DNA of 35,860 nt from Candidatus Omnitrophota bacterium (GTDB lineage: Bacteria > Omnitrophota > Gorgyraeia > Zapsychrales > Zapsychraceae). Positions within the stretch are counted from its first letter, which is position 1. Each line of letters begins with the position of its first letter. Shown in pieces: positions 1 to 8,299 of the stretch. A program made the position numbers and the translations under genes. Location: contig JADFYE010000020.1 in NCBI GenBank assembly GCA_015233195.1, positions 1 to 35,860 of the forward strand, given 5' to 3'. The notes beneath the pieces were generated by a model. The model did no database searches. It was not told the origin of the DNA and worked only from the letters and a program-made list of their open reading frames with translations.

Positions 1-2
1 TA

Positions 3-812
3 TATTTACAGATACTTTCTCAAGCTATTGAGGAAACTATTTTTAACCGTTGGGGAGTCATCAGCCGTCATTTTGAACTTATCGTCAATGAATTATGCAA
101 TGATAAACTTCGACCAATGGTATCCGCGTTGTTGATCGCTATAGCGCACGGTAAAAACAAGGTTCAGGATATGGCAGATGAGACTGGTTTTTCCAAAGCT
201 CAGATAAGTTTAAAATTGACCCGGTTGATGGAGCAAGGAGTAGTACATAAAAATGGTAACTATTATTATTTTCAGGATAAACTGCTGAAATATTGGATCA
301 AATATATGTTTGAGCGTCGACAGAAAGACGTGGCAATATTCCCGGATAAACAGCGCAAAGCTTTTAAAGAAGAATTTAAGTCTATGATCGAGGAGTTTAA
401 ACTTTGCACCCGTAAGACTCTGCCTGATCGTATTGGTGAATTGCTGATGTGTTTTGATAATGAGTCATTTGATCTTAACGGGCGTAAATATAAATTACCA
501 GTGTTCTCTAAAGTTGAGACAGTAAAATTACGTAATGATGCTGGTGGGATGTTTGAAGCGATCGCAGCTAAAACGGATGAACAACAGTGGTTTATTATTA
601 CTAAAAAAGATCATTTGATGGAGAGTGATGTTAACGCGATTTTATCTGTTGCTCAAAAAATACCGAAACCAGAGCGGTGTGTTATTATAGCTTTAGCTAA
701 TATCGAGGATAATGTTCGTATCCGGGCGTTGCAAGAACATGTTTGGATCTGGAATACAAATGAACTGAACACTCTATTATCACTTTTTGATAAACCATTT
801 ATATCGTTATGA
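3..812 (+). CDS. C-terminal part of an ATPase-like protein with winged helix (5' end outside window)
   Basis: The reading frame is open from the first bases of the window, so the true start lies upstream; the first internal ATG is at 117. The visible part has a winged-helix-like stretch (around the SKAQISLKLTRL segment), then a segment with LLKYWIKYMFERR, then a region that ends without further motifs. A winged helix followed by a 'D/K-LLKYWxxY' segment is typical of the C-terminal half of archaeal-type P-loop ATPases (DUF234-like). The P-loop itself would be upstream and is not visible. The next gene overlaps its stop by 4 bases (ATGA), suggesting co-transcription. Family assignment is tentative. 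Confidence 0.5.
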   Translation, partial: YLQILSQAIEETIFNRWGVISRHFELIVNELCNDKLRPMVSALLIAIAHGKNKVQDMADETGFSKAQISLKLTRLMEQGVVHKNGNYYYFQDKLLKYWIKYMFERRQKDVAIFPDKQRKAFKEEFKSMIEEFKLCTRKTLPDRIGELLMCFDNESFDLNGRKYKLPVFSKVETVKLRNDAGGMFEAIAAKTDEQQWFIITKKDHLMESDVNAILSVAQKIPKPERCVIIALANIEDNVRIRALQEHVWIWNTNELNTLLSLFDKPFISL

Positions 813-1291
813 AAATTGGCGTATTATCTGACACACATTCAAACGCTTTACCAAAACAATTGCTTGAAGATTTTAAAAGTGTTGATCTTATTGTGCATGC
901 CGGAGATATTTGTTCGATCGGGGATTTGAAGGTTTTACAAGGGCTGGCAGATGTTGCGGCAGTACAAGGCAACATGGATGAGGAATCGATCCGAAGCGTT
1001 TTTCCAAAAAAAAAGTTTATAAATATCGAAGATAAAGTATTAGCAATATATCATGGCGAGGGTCCTTCTGCGAAGGTGGTGGATTTTGTAAAACACGAAT
1101 TTGATAAGGAAAAAGTGGATGTAGTAGTATTTGGTCATTCCCATCGTCCCTATAATGAAGAGTTTAATGGAGTGTTGTATTTTAATCCAGGCAGTCCTAA
1201 TGACCAGGTGTGTTCACCGTATTGTTCGTATGGGATTCTAGAAATTACAAAAGATAAGATATCAGGGAGAATAATTAAAATTGAAAACTGA
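809..1291 (+). CDS. YfcE/MJ0936-type metallophosphoesterase
   Basis: A 160-residue calcineurin-like phosphodiesterase. The dimetal ligand motifs appear in order: DTH (8-10), GD (32-33), GNMD (54-57), a histidine in YHGEG (82) and GHSH (109-112), then NPGSP. Length and motif spacing fit the YfcE/MJ0936 family of small Mn-dependent phosphodiesterases, whose physiological substrates are poorly defined. It is cytosolic, with no signal peptide. It starts inside the stop codon of the preceding gene, and the next gene (TTG start) overlaps its 3' end by 11 bases, so these genes form a tight transcription unit. Family is secure; substrate is unknown. Confidence 0.88.
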   Translation: MKIGVLSDTHSNALPKQLLEDFKSVDLIVHAGDICSIGDLKVLQGLADVAAVQGNMDEESIRSVFPKKKFINIEDKVLAIYHGEGPSAKVVDFVKHEFDKEKVDVVVFGHSHRPYNEEFNGVLYFNPGSPNDQVCSPYCSYGILEITKDKISGRIIKIEN

Positions 1292-1793
1292 AAATAAAAG
1301 ATTATGGGCGCCCTGGCGGGATAAGTACATCACTCAAGACATTCGAGAGAATAAAGGTTGTGTATTTTGTAAAATGCTGCAGGAAAAAACTGACGCAAAA
1401 AACTTTATTGTCACGCGTTCTAAGCATTGTTTTGTGGTCTTGAATTTATATCCATATAATAACGGTCATTTATTGATCATGCCTAAACGCCATGTCAGTG
1501 ATCTTGAAAAAATGACTAAAATTGAAAAAGAAGAAATGTATGGCTTATTGGAATCATTTAAGTCTATTTTAGACGAGGTTTTGGTTCCCGGCGGGTATAA
1601 TATTGGTATCAATCTTGGTCATATTGCAGGCGCTGGAGTGCCGGGACATTTACATATTCATATAGTGCCTCGTTGGCGCGGGGATGTTAATTTTATGCCG
1701 GTAATAAGCGGCACAAAAGTAATATCGCAATCTTTAAAAACTTTACATAAAATGTTGATAGATGCGTACCAGAGAAGAAATAGAAAAGTTTGA
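1281..1793 (+). CDS. HIT-family nucleotide hydrolase/phosphorylase
   Basis: A 170-residue HIT (histidine triad) protein. The catalytic triad motif HLHIHIVPRW is at about 123-132, and an N-terminal CVFC pair (27, 30) with later histidines could bind zinc. The opening LWAPWRDKYI is typical of the branch that includes Ap4A phosphorylases/hydrolases of the mycobacterial Rv2613c type. The likely role is cleavage of dinucleoside polyphosphates or AMP conjugates in the cytosol. The start is TTG at 1281, with AGGGAGA about 10 bases upstream; it lies inside the 3' end of the phosphodiesterase gene. The 3' end overlaps dgt by 32 bases. Exact substrate is not determinable. Confidence 0.88.
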   Translation: MKTENKRLWAPWRDKYITQDIRENKGCVFCKMLQEKTDAKNFIVTRSKHCFVVLNLYPYNNGHLLIMPKRHVSDLEKMTKIEKEEMYGLLESFKSILDEVLVPGGYNIGINLGHIAGAGVPGHLHIHIVPRWRGDVNFMPVISGTKVISQSLKTLHKMLIDAYQRRNRKV

Positions 1794-2940
1794 AGGTGTT
1801 GTTTTAGCCTCTTACGCTATGCTTAGTAAAGATAGTGCTGGTCGGGAGTATCAGGAACCTGCCAGTAATAATCGAACTTGTTATCAGCGGGATCGTGACC
1901 GCGTTGTACACAGCGAGGCTTTCCGTAAACTCGAATATAAAACTCAAGTATTCGTAATATTTGAGGGGGATTATTATCGTACTCGTCTAACCCATACCAT
2001 TGAAGTTGCGCAGATCGCGCGTACTATTGGACGTAATTTGGGGTTAAATGAAGATTTGATCGAGGCGATTGCGCTCGCGCATGATCTGGGACATTCGCCT
2101 TTTGGTCATGCGGGTGAATCAGCTTTGGACGATATTATGACTGAGGCTGGATTGGGTTTTGATCATAATTTCCGCAGTTTTGAAATAGTATCCCGTCTAG
2201 AAAAACGTTATCCGCAGTTTGATGGTTTGAATTTGACGGAAGAAGTTCTCGTCGGTATATTAAAACATGAAACCGGATATGATCATCAGGGCGTAGTTTC
2301 TAAATATCGGGATAAAGGACCTACTTTGGAAGCTAAGGTCGTGGATATCGCGGATGCTTTGGCTTATCTGTCGCATGATATCGACGATGGTTTAACTTCA
2401 GGGTGTTTACGACCGGATGATATGAGAGTTTGCGCGTTATGGCAGGAAGCTAGTTCACGCCTATCTGGACAGTCTTTTGCTGAGAATAAAGAAATGTTTA
2501 AATATCAAGCGGTTAGGTTTTTGATTGATATGCAGATCCGAGACCTTTTAGAAGCATCGCAAAGCCGGTTATTAAAATTGGATTTTAAGTCGTCTAAAGA
2601 AGTTAAAGATTATAATTTGAAACACATTAATGAACCAGTCATCTCATTTAGCGACGGAATGAAAAAAGAACGGGATAATTTGCAAAAATGTGTTGAAGAA
2701 AAGTTTTACCGCCATTATCGTATCGTAAGTATGACGGAACAAGCTCAGCGGGTGATTCGGACGTTATTTTCAACTTATTTGAAAAACCCGATGCAGTTAC
2801 CTTATGAGATTTATCCGCGTAATCGTAAGATCGACAAGAAAGAACAGCACGAAATAATTTGTAATTATATTGCCGCAATGACGGACAGGATGGCACTTAA
2901 TGAGTACAGGAAAATCTTTGAGCCCTATCAAAAAATATAA
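1762..2940 (+). CDS. dgt: dGTPase-like deoxynucleotide triphosphohydrolase
   Basis: A 392-residue HD-domain triphosphohydrolase. It opens with the conserved N-terminus of the bacterial dGTPase-like family (TREE, then YQEP, then QRDRDRVVHSEAFRKLEYKTQVF). The HD metal site is visible: H78 in RLTHTIEV, and H107-D108 followed by H111 in AHDLGHSPFGH. The family hydrolyses dNTPs to deoxynucleoside plus tripolyphosphate and helps balance dNTP pools. It begins 32 bases inside the HIT gene and its end overlaps the next frame by 41 bases. Length is normal for the family. Confidence 0.92.
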   Translation: MRTREEIEKFEGVVLASYAMLSKDSAGREYQEPASNNRTCYQRDRDRVVHSEAFRKLEYKTQVFVIFEGDYYRTRLTHTIEVAQIARTIGRNLGLNEDLIEAIALAHDLGHSPFGHAGESALDDIMTEAGLGFDHNFRSFEIVSRLEKRYPQFDGLNLTEEVLVGILKHETGYDHQGVVSKYRDKGPTLEAKVVDIADALAYLSHDIDDGLTSGCLRPDDMRVCALWQEASSRLSGQSFAENKEMFKYQAVRFLIDMQIRDLLEASQSRLLKLDFKSSKEVKDYNLKHINEPVISFSDGMKKERDNLQKCVEEKFYRHYRIVSMTEQAQRVIRTLFSTYLKNPMQLPYEIYPRNRKIDKKEQHEIICNYIAAMTDRMALNEYRKIFEPYQKI

Positions 2941-3970
2941 GCGGCTGCTTTCAGCAGTCCATATGGTTTACCGTTTGGTTAACTCAACTTATAACCTACG
3001 GGAACTCACTCTTCGTATGACGCGTTTATTGTGTCAGTTTATCGACGCTAGTTATGCTTCAGTTCATATTATTAATAGTGAAAATGGAAAAGTAGAATTA
3101 GTGGCGGTGTTCAATAATAAGATCAATATTTTACTCAATAAGAAAAAAGATCTCAAATTTATATCGGCTAAAGAAAAAAAGGTGGCAAAAGGTTTTGTTA
3201 TATGCGAGGATAATTTTATTGGTTTGCCTTTAGTTGCAGACGATAATATCGGCGCGATATTTGTAAAACGCGAAAAGCATGAGGGGGCGTTCACTGAGGC
3301 TGACCTAGAAATGTTAAAAGTGGTCGCCGAGCAATCGGTTACTGCTATCCGTAATATTCAATTAAGTGAAGAGCAGCAGAAAATAATTTTAAGCAGTGTT
3401 AAATTTATTGGTCAGCTTTTGGAAAAGCATGGTCATTCGTTCGCTAATCCGCATACGCCAGTATATTTTAAAATCATCGAAGTGCTGGCGAGGAAAATGA
3501 ATGTTGGGCAAGACGGGCTGGACGCTTTATATTACGCGAGCGTTCTGCGCGACGCCGGAGCAGTTGATGTTCCATATGATATTCTATCTAAACGCAGTCA
3601 ATTAACAGCTCAGGAATTTAAAGTAATCCGGGAACAGCCGACGAAGTGCGCGGAGCTGATCCGTCCAGTGGAATTTTTAAAACCAGTGTTGCCGATTGTG
3701 CTTTATCGCCATGAAAAGTATGACGGGTCAGGTTATCCGTCGGGATTGAAGAAGGAGCAGATACCTTTAGGTGCTAGTATCATGGCTGTCGTCGATGCTT
3801 TTGAGGCTATGACTACAGAACGTCCGTATAAAAAATCTTTATCCGTCGAGTCAGCTATTCTCGAATTGAAAGCTAACAGCGGAACTCAGTTTAATCCGGA
3901 AGTGGTTAACGCGTTTGTTGATTTGGCTAAACAAAAAAAAATAAGAAAGTACTTGAGTTTTAAGCAGTAA
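2900..3970 (+). CDS. GAF plus degenerate HD-GYP domain protein
   Basis: A 356-residue soluble protein with a GAF-like domain (about 25-155) and an HD-GYP domain (about 165-350). HD-GYP enzymes degrade cyclic di-GMP. The GYP signature is intact (YRHEKYDGSGYP, 269-280), but the HDxGK motif reads RDAGA (217-221) and the usual 'HP' metal histidine reads QP (246-247). The dimetal site therefore looks incomplete. It may act as a c-di-GMP or protein-interaction module rather than a phosphodiesterase. The start at 2900 overlaps dgt by 41 bases; TTG 2918 is an alternative. Confidence 0.85.
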   Translation: MSTGKSLSPIKKYKRLLSAVHMVYRLVNSTYNLRELTLRMTRLLCQFIDASYASVHIINSENGKVELVAVFNNKINILLNKKKDLKFISAKEKKVAKGFVICEDNFIGLPLVADDNIGAIFVKREKHEGAFTEADLEMLKVVAEQSVTAIRNIQLSEEQQKIILSSVKFIGQLLEKHGHSFANPHTPVYFKIIEVLARKMNVGQDGLDALYYASVLRDAGAVDVPYDILSKRSQLTAQEFKVIREQPTKCAELIRPVEFLKPVLPIVLYRHEKYDGSGYPSGLKKEQIPLGASIMAVVDAFEAMTTERPYKKSLSVESAILELKANSGTQFNPEVVNAFVDLAKQKKIRKYLSFKQ

Positions 3971-4000
3971 ACAAAATATAATGATCTCTGGGGGGAGAAG

Positions 4001-4597
4001 ATGGTACAAGAATCGCAATTCGAATTATTTCCAGATTCGACTAAACCTGCTTTTCAGGTTGTCGAAAACCGGTATCAATTAAAAAGCTTGACAGTTTCTG
4101 CGGAAAACATTATTGTCTTATGCATTATTTCCGTGGTAATTGGGGTTATTTGTTTCTCAGTAGGAGTTGAGCGCGGGAAAAACGTTGCTGTTCAGGATTA
4201 TATTACTAGTGCGTCTCCCAAAGAGATAGCAGTTCCGGTAATTAAAAAGACTGATCAGGCAAATACGGATAATTTAGAACTTTTAGCTGCTAGCCGCGGT
4301 CCAGTTGTTTCGCCAAAAACAATGGTAAATGCGGATAAAACTCAAGTTCCTATTAAACTCGCTCAAGCTAATTTAGAAAATTTTTACACGATTCAGGTTG
4401 GTTCTTATAAACAGGAAGGACCAGCACAAAAAGCTGCTTCAGCTTTAAAAGGTAGCATGGGTCATGAGACCTTTGTGATGACTAAGGGTAAACACGTTAT
4501 TGTGTGCGTTGGAAAATTTGATGAGAAGCAGGACGCGCAGCAGTTTACTTCGAAGTTGAAAAAGAAGTATAAAGATTGTTTAGTAAGGAGAATTTAA
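4001..4597 (+). CDS. Single-pass membrane protein with C-terminal SPOR domain
   Basis: A 198-residue protein with one transmembrane helix (about 31-54), a low-complexity linker, and a C-terminal SPOR domain (about 125-198, starting FYTIQVGSYKQ). SPOR domains bind denuded peptidoglycan at division sites, so the C-terminus should be extracytoplasmic. A purine-rich Shine-Dalgarno sequence (ggggggagaag) ends just before the ATG. It precedes the small basic protein by 3 bases. The exact cell-wall role is unknown. Confidence 0.85.
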   Translation: MVQESQFELFPDSTKPAFQVVENRYQLKSLTVSAENIIVLCIISVVIGVICFSVGVERGKNVAVQDYITSASPKEIAVPVIKKTDQANTDNLELLAASRGPVVSPKTMVNADKTQVPIKLAQANLENFYTIQVGSYKQEGPAQKAASALKGSMGHETFVMTKGKHVIVCVGKFDEKQDAQQFTSKLKKKYKDCLVRRI

Positions 4598-4600
4598 AAA

Positions 4601-4876
4601 ATGTCGTTACACCCATCATTAAAAGTTTCATTGGCAGGTTCGCAACAGCGCTCTGTCATGACCCGTATTGAACGTATCAAAGATATGATGAAAAAAGGTA
4701 CTTGGAAAGAAGATCAAGATGTGACCGCTCTTCCAAAGACCAAGTCTGTTCGGGTTAAAGCAAGACGTAAAGCAGCTAAAGCTGAAGAAGCAGATACAAA
4801 AGCAGCGGCTGGTGCTCCGGCAAAAGCAGCTCCTGCTGCAAAAGCAGCTCCGAAAAAAGAAGCTCCGAAGAAATAA
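4601..4876 (+). CDS. PVC-type small basic protein
   Basis: A 91-residue very basic protein. Its N-terminus (MSLHPSLK, then RSVMTRIERIKDMMKKGTW, then LPKTKSVRVKA) matches what I recall of the small basic protein family of Chlamydiae/Verrucomicrobia/Planctomycetes relatives, thought to be nucleic-acid or ribosome associated. The C-terminal third is a lysine/alanine/proline-rich tail with AAPKKEAPKK-like repeats, probably disordered. A strong ribosome site (AAGGAG) lies about 10 bases upstream. It is the best single taxonomic pointer in the window, to the PVC superphylum. Molecular function is not established. Confidence 0.75.
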   Translation: MSLHPSLKVSLAGSQQRSVMTRIERIKDMMKKGTWKEDQDVTALPKTKSVRVKARRKAAKAEEADTKAAAGAPAKAAPAAKAAPKKEAPKK

Positions 4877-4902
4877 TTTTCTTTTGTTCTATCTTGGTTC
4901 GT

Positions 4903-5496
4903 ATGTTTTTAAAAACAATATCAGTTGTATTTTGGTGCTTAATCGCACTGCTATTATTACAGTCAGACCTGGTCTCTGCCGAAGAACAATTTCCTTTCGT
5001 AGCAGAGACCGTTTCTGACCTTGTCAATGTTAGGGCGAGTCAAAGCCCTGATTTCGAATCTCTCTATCAAGCCCGTATTGGTACAAAATTTGTGGTAGTT
5101 GGCAAACTTTATTCTTGGTATAAGGTTGAGCTGCCTATGGATGCTGTGGTCTATGTAGCTGCTAAATATGTGCAATTATGTTCAGATAACACCGAAGGCG
5201 TGATAACTGGTGATAAAGTGAATGTTCGGGCTAAGCAGGATGTTGACGGGACTGCTGTTGGAAGAGTTTTAAAAGGGGATAAAATATCAGTATTAAAGGT
5301 GGCACTGGATTGGCTGTCTATCCGTCCGCCGTCAGGCAGCTTTGGTTGGGTAAAAATAGATTCCTTAAAATTTATTTCTCAAGATGTTGAAGGCTACAAA
5401 AAAACTTTAAGTCCAGTGCTAAAAATAGCTCCGGAAGAATTAAAATCACCACTATTCTGTCCTTTGCCTGAAAAACCCGAACCCACAGTAAAATAA
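4903..5496 (+). CDS. Secreted protein with two bacterial SH3 domains
   Basis: About 197 residues with a signal peptide (FLKTISVVFWCLIALLLL, then VSAEE), followed by two SH3b-type repeats: one starting near VSDLVNVRAS and a second near GDKVNVRAKQDVDGTAVG. Each carries the 'LNVRxxP/Q..ss..' opening typical of bacterial SH3 domains, which bind cell-wall peptides. It is probably periplasmic. A TTG at 4894 could add three residues; I chose ATG 4903 because the hydrophobic signal then starts properly. No clear Shine-Dalgarno is visible. Together with the SPOR protein it suggests an envelope-related gene pair. Confidence 0.8.
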   Translation: MFLKTISVVFWCLIALLLLQSDLVSAEEQFPFVAETVSDLVNVRASQSPDFESLYQARIGTKFVVVGKLYSWYKVELPMDAVVYVAAKYVQLCSDNTEGVITGDKVNVRAKQDVDGTAVGRVLKGDKISVLKVALDWLSIRPPSGSFGWVKIDSLKFISQDVEGYKKTLSPVLKIAPEELKSPLFCPLPEKPEPTVK

Positions 5497-5510
5497 TAAT
5501 TGGAGAAAAT

Positions 5511-6131
5511 ATGTTTTGGGAATATGTAGCAGTTATTGGAATGTTTTTTTGTGCTATGGTGGTCCACGAATACGCGCATGGGTGGGTGGCTTATAAACGC
5601 GGAGACACGACTGCCAAAGATATGGGCAGGCTGACTTTGAACCCGTTAAAACACATCGATCCGTTTGGTACGATTTTATTACCAGGTATATTGATGTATT
5701 TACAGCATCTGGGCGTGAATATTTTTGTATTTGGTTATGCTAAACCTGTGCCGGTAAATTTTATGCGTCTAAAAAACCCCAGGCGTGATGTGATTTGGGT
5801 GGGAATTGCTGGTCCAGCCGCTAATGTATTATTTGCCGCAGCTTTGATATTTGCTCGTCAGTTTTTTCCTTTAGGTTTGCCGCAAGAGGGAATGGGAATA
5901 TTTATAATTATCAATTTAGGATTCGCCGCTTTTAATATGATTCCGATACCGCCTTTAGACGGATCACGGGTAGTGATGGGGTTGCTTCCGGATAAAATGG
6001 CAATGCAATATGTGAAACTTGAACGATATGGATTCCTGATAATCCTTGTGTTATTGTATTTAGGATTAATTGATCGGGTAGTTTGGCCGTTTGTGGATAT
6101 TTTGGCAAAATTGCTTAATGTACAGTTGTAA
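5511..6131 (+). CDS. M50 (site-2 protease type) membrane metalloprotease
   Basis: A 206-residue multi-pass membrane protein of peptidase family M50. The zinc motif HEYAH is at 19-23 in the first membrane helix, and the second motif lies in FNMIPIPPLDGSR (about 141-153), with D150 as the third ligand. It lacks PDZ or CBS domains, like the short Rip-type M50B proteases. The likely role is intramembrane cleavage of a regulatory protein; the substrate is unknown. The Shine-Dalgarno GGAG lies shortly before the ATG. The 44 bases after it hold no recognisable terminator. Confidence 0.9.
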   Translation: MFWEYVAVIGMFFCAMVVHEYAHGWVAYKRGDTTAKDMGRLTLNPLKHIDPFGTILLPGILMYLQHLGVNIFVFGYAKPVPVNFMRLKNPRRDVIWVGIAGPAANVLFAAALIFARQFFPLGLPQEGMGIFIIINLGFAAFNMIPIPPLDGSRVVMGLLPDKMAMQYVKLERYGFLIILVLLYLGLIDRVVWPFVDILAKLLNVQL

Positions 6132-6175
6132 TTTTAAAAGAAAATTAAGGTTAAATTGAAGTAAAGGTTTCGGAA

Positions 6176-7189
6176 ATGAAATTAAATAAACGAGTTGATC
6201 GTCAATTTTTCGAAGTAATTAAAATGATCCGTGATGCTCAGTATAATGCTATCAAGAGCGTTAATGCTGAACTTGTAAAACTGTATTGGGGCGTTGGGGA
6301 GTATATCAGTAAGAAGCTTGTTTCTGCAGAGTGGGGAGATTCTGTTGTTGATAATTTGGCAGATTATATTCAGGCTAATTATCCTGAATTTAAGGGTTTT
6401 ACTCGTCGAGGTCTTTATCGGATGCGGCAGTTTTATGAAACATATCGAAATCATAAGTTTGTGTCACCACTGGTGACACAAATTAGCTGGACCAATCATT
6501 TATTGATTCTTTCGAAGACAAAAACAGATAGTGAGAAAGAATTTTACCTTCGTTTATGTGTTAAAGAAAACTATAGTAAAAGGGAGCTTGCGAGACAGAT
6601 TGATAGCTGTTATTACGAGAGGGTGATGATCTCAAAGAAAAAAGTGTCACCACTGGTGACACAAATTAGTCCGGATGCTGGTGAAATATTTAAAGATACT
6701 TATATCCTGGATTTCCTTAATCTTCCTGAAATTCACAGTGAAAATGATTTGCAAAATGGTATTGTCAATAACCTTAAAGGGTTTATTTTGGAGTTTGGTA
6801 AAGATTTTGCTTTTATCGGTCAAGAATATCGTTTGCAAGTCGGTAAGAAAGATTATTTTATTGATCTTTTATTTTTTCATCGCGGATTACATTGTCTGGT
6901 TTTATTTGAATTAAAAATTGATGATTTTAAGCCGGAGCATATTGGTCAATTGAATTTTTATCTTGAAGCGCTCGACCGTGATTTAAAAAAGCCAGATGAA
7001 AATCCTAGTGTGGGCATAATTCTTTGTAAATCAAAAGATGAGGAAGTTGTAGAATATGCTTTAAGCCGTAATCTTTCTCCCGCACTAGTTTCCGAGTATA
7101 AAACAAAACTTATTCCTAAAAGGATCTTAGAAAAGAAGTTACATGAGTATTATTTGTTAGGGGAGTCTGCGATAGAAAAGAAAAAATAA
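6176..7189 (+). CDS. YhcG/DUF1016-type PDDEXK nuclease
   Basis: A 337-residue protein with an N-terminal DUF1016 helical domain (about 8-115) and a C-terminal PDDEXK nuclease-like domain (about 170-330). Catalytic candidates are D230 (YFIDLLFFHR), E245 and K247 (FELK). YhcG-like proteins occur scattered in genomes, often near restriction or mobile genes; function is unproven. The peptide VSPLVTQIS occurs twice (96-104 and 157-165), encoded by a repeated 26-base sequence containing a 19-base palindrome. It sits alone between the M50 protease and aroB, so acquisition by transfer is possible. Confidence 0.85.
   Translation: MKLNKRVDRQFFEVIKMIRDAQYNAIKSVNAELVKLYWGVGEYISKKLVSAEWGDSVVDNLADYIQANYPEFKGFTRRGLYRMRQFYETYRNHKFVSPLVTQISWTNHLLILSKTKTDSEKEFYLRLCVKENYSKRELARQIDSCYYERVMISKKKVSPLVTQISPDAGEIFKDTYILDFLNLPEIHSENDLQNGIVNNLKGFILEFGKDFAFIGQEYRLQVGKKDYFIDLLFFHRGLHCLVLFELKIDDFKPEHIGQLNFYLEALDRDLKKPDENPSVGIILCKSKDEEVVEYALSRNLSPALVSEYKTKLIPKRILEKKLHEYYLLGESAIEKKK
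6461..6486 (+). repeat. Palindromic direct repeat, copy 1 (inside YhcG-type gene)
   Basis: A 26-base unit whose first 19 bases form a perfect palindrome, GTGTCACCACTGGTGACAC (arms GTGTCACCA/TGGTGACAC around a central C). It encodes VSPLVTQIS in frame. An identical copy lies 183 bases downstream at 6644-6669, again in frame. Confidence 0.95.
6644..6669 (+). repeat. Palindromic direct repeat, copy 2 (inside YhcG-type gene)
   Basis: This is identical over 26 bases to 6461-6486, including the 19-base palindrome. The spacing of 183 bases (61 codons) keeps the same reading frame, so the peptide VSPLVTQIS recurs in the protein. Confidence 0.95.
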
Positions 7190-7213
7190 ATTTTAAATAT
7201 TTTGGAGTGATAT

Positions 7214-8299
7214 ATGAAAATAATTGATGTTAAGTTAAAAATGAATTCGTATTCGATCGTCGTTGGTAACGGGATATTGAAGGATATTGGACGATATGTT
7301 AAAGCGCTTAAATGCGGTACGGACGCGATTATTATTACGAATCCGGGCATAAATAAGTTATATGGTTCAGTTATTGCTAAGAGTTTAAAAGCGCAAGGGC
7401 TTTCGTCTAAGGTTGTTGAGGTGGCTGACGGTGAAAAAAGCAAACAGTTCAAAGTCGCGTTTGATGTTATTCAACAAATTGCACAGTATGATGTTTTTAA
7501 GAAACCCTTTGTTGTCGCCTTGGGCGGCGGCGTAGTCGGTGATCTCGCGGGTTTTGTCGCATCCATTTATAAACGCGGAATTCCTTATATTCAAATTCCT
7601 ACTACATTATTAGCGCAAATAGATTCCGCTATTGGAGGTAAAACTGCGATTGATCTTCCGGTTGGTAAAAATCTGGTAGGCGCTTTTTATCAGCCGCGTA
7701 TGGTGTTTTCAGATGTTGCGCTGCTGCGTTCACTTGACCAAAGACAAATATTGAATGGTTTCGCTGAAGCTGTTAAGTATGGTGTGATCTGTGATGTTGC
7801 TTTATTTACATTCTTAGAGAAAAATTATCAGAAGCTTCTAAGTGGTGATCTTAAAGTTTTGGAACTGGTTGTTGCTGAGTGTAGTAAGATTAAGGCTGCA
7901 GTGGTGGCTATTGACGAGAAAGAAACCATAGGTTTACGGACGATCTTGAATTTTGGTCATACGATTGGGCATGCAATAGAGGCGGCAAATAAATTCGGAT
8001 ATTATCAGCATGGCGAAGCTGTAGCTTTAGGTATGCGTTGCGCCGCTGAAATATCTGTTATAAAGAAATTATGTTCTCCAAAGGATGCCGTGCGCCTGAA
8101 CGCATTGCTGGACGATATGGGTTTGCCTAAAAAGATCGGCAAAACAAAACTCTCTGATATCCTGTCCTTAATGAAGCGCGATAAAAAATTCATATCAGGT
8201 AAAAATCGCTTTGTTCTCATGCGTAAGATCGGCATAGTCGATGTTATTGAAGGTGTGCCTGAAGAAGTTATAAAAGAAGTAATAGGTAAAAATATATGA
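7214..8299 (+). CDS. aroB: 3-dehydroquinate synthase
   Basis: A 361-residue enzyme that converts DAHP to 3-dehydroquinate, step two of the shikimate pathway. The NAD-binding segment ALGGGVVGDLAGFVA is present, followed by QIPTTLLAQIDSAIGGKTAID, GFAEAVKYG, the metal-ligand motif NFGHTIGHAIE, and YYQHGEAVALGM. Length is normal and the protein is cytosolic. A Shine-Dalgarno (GGAG) lies before the ATG. Its last codons overlap the next gene (ATGA), suggesting translational coupling to the PCP_red-like protein, which has no obvious link to aromatic synthesis. Confidence 0.97.
   Translation: MKIIDVKLKMNSYSIVVGNGILKDIGRYVKALKCGTDAIIITNPGINKLYGSVIAKSLKAQGLSSKVVEVADGEKSKQFKVAFDVIQQIAQYDVFKKPFVVALGGGVVGDLAGFVASIYKRGIPYIQIPTTLLAQIDSAIGGKTAIDLPVGKNLVGAFYQPRMVFSDVALLRSLDQRQILNGFAEAVKYGVICDVALFTFLEKNYQKLLSGDLKVLELVVAECSKIKAAVVAIDEKETIGLRTILNFGHTIGHAIEAANKFGYYQHGEAVALGMRCAAEISVIKKLCSPKDAVRLNALLDDMGLPKKIGKTKLSDILSLMKRDKKFISGKNRFVLMRKIGIVDVIEGVPEEVIKEVIGKNI

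Noticed and set aside
117-812. First gene as a complete 231-residue protein starting at 117.
   Set aside because: The same frame is open back to base 3 with protein-like composition and no ribosome site before 117, so the gene is cut by the window edge.
4088-4093. TTGACA within the SPOR gene as a promoter.
   Set aside because: It lies in coding sequence and has no TATAAT-like box at proper spacing.
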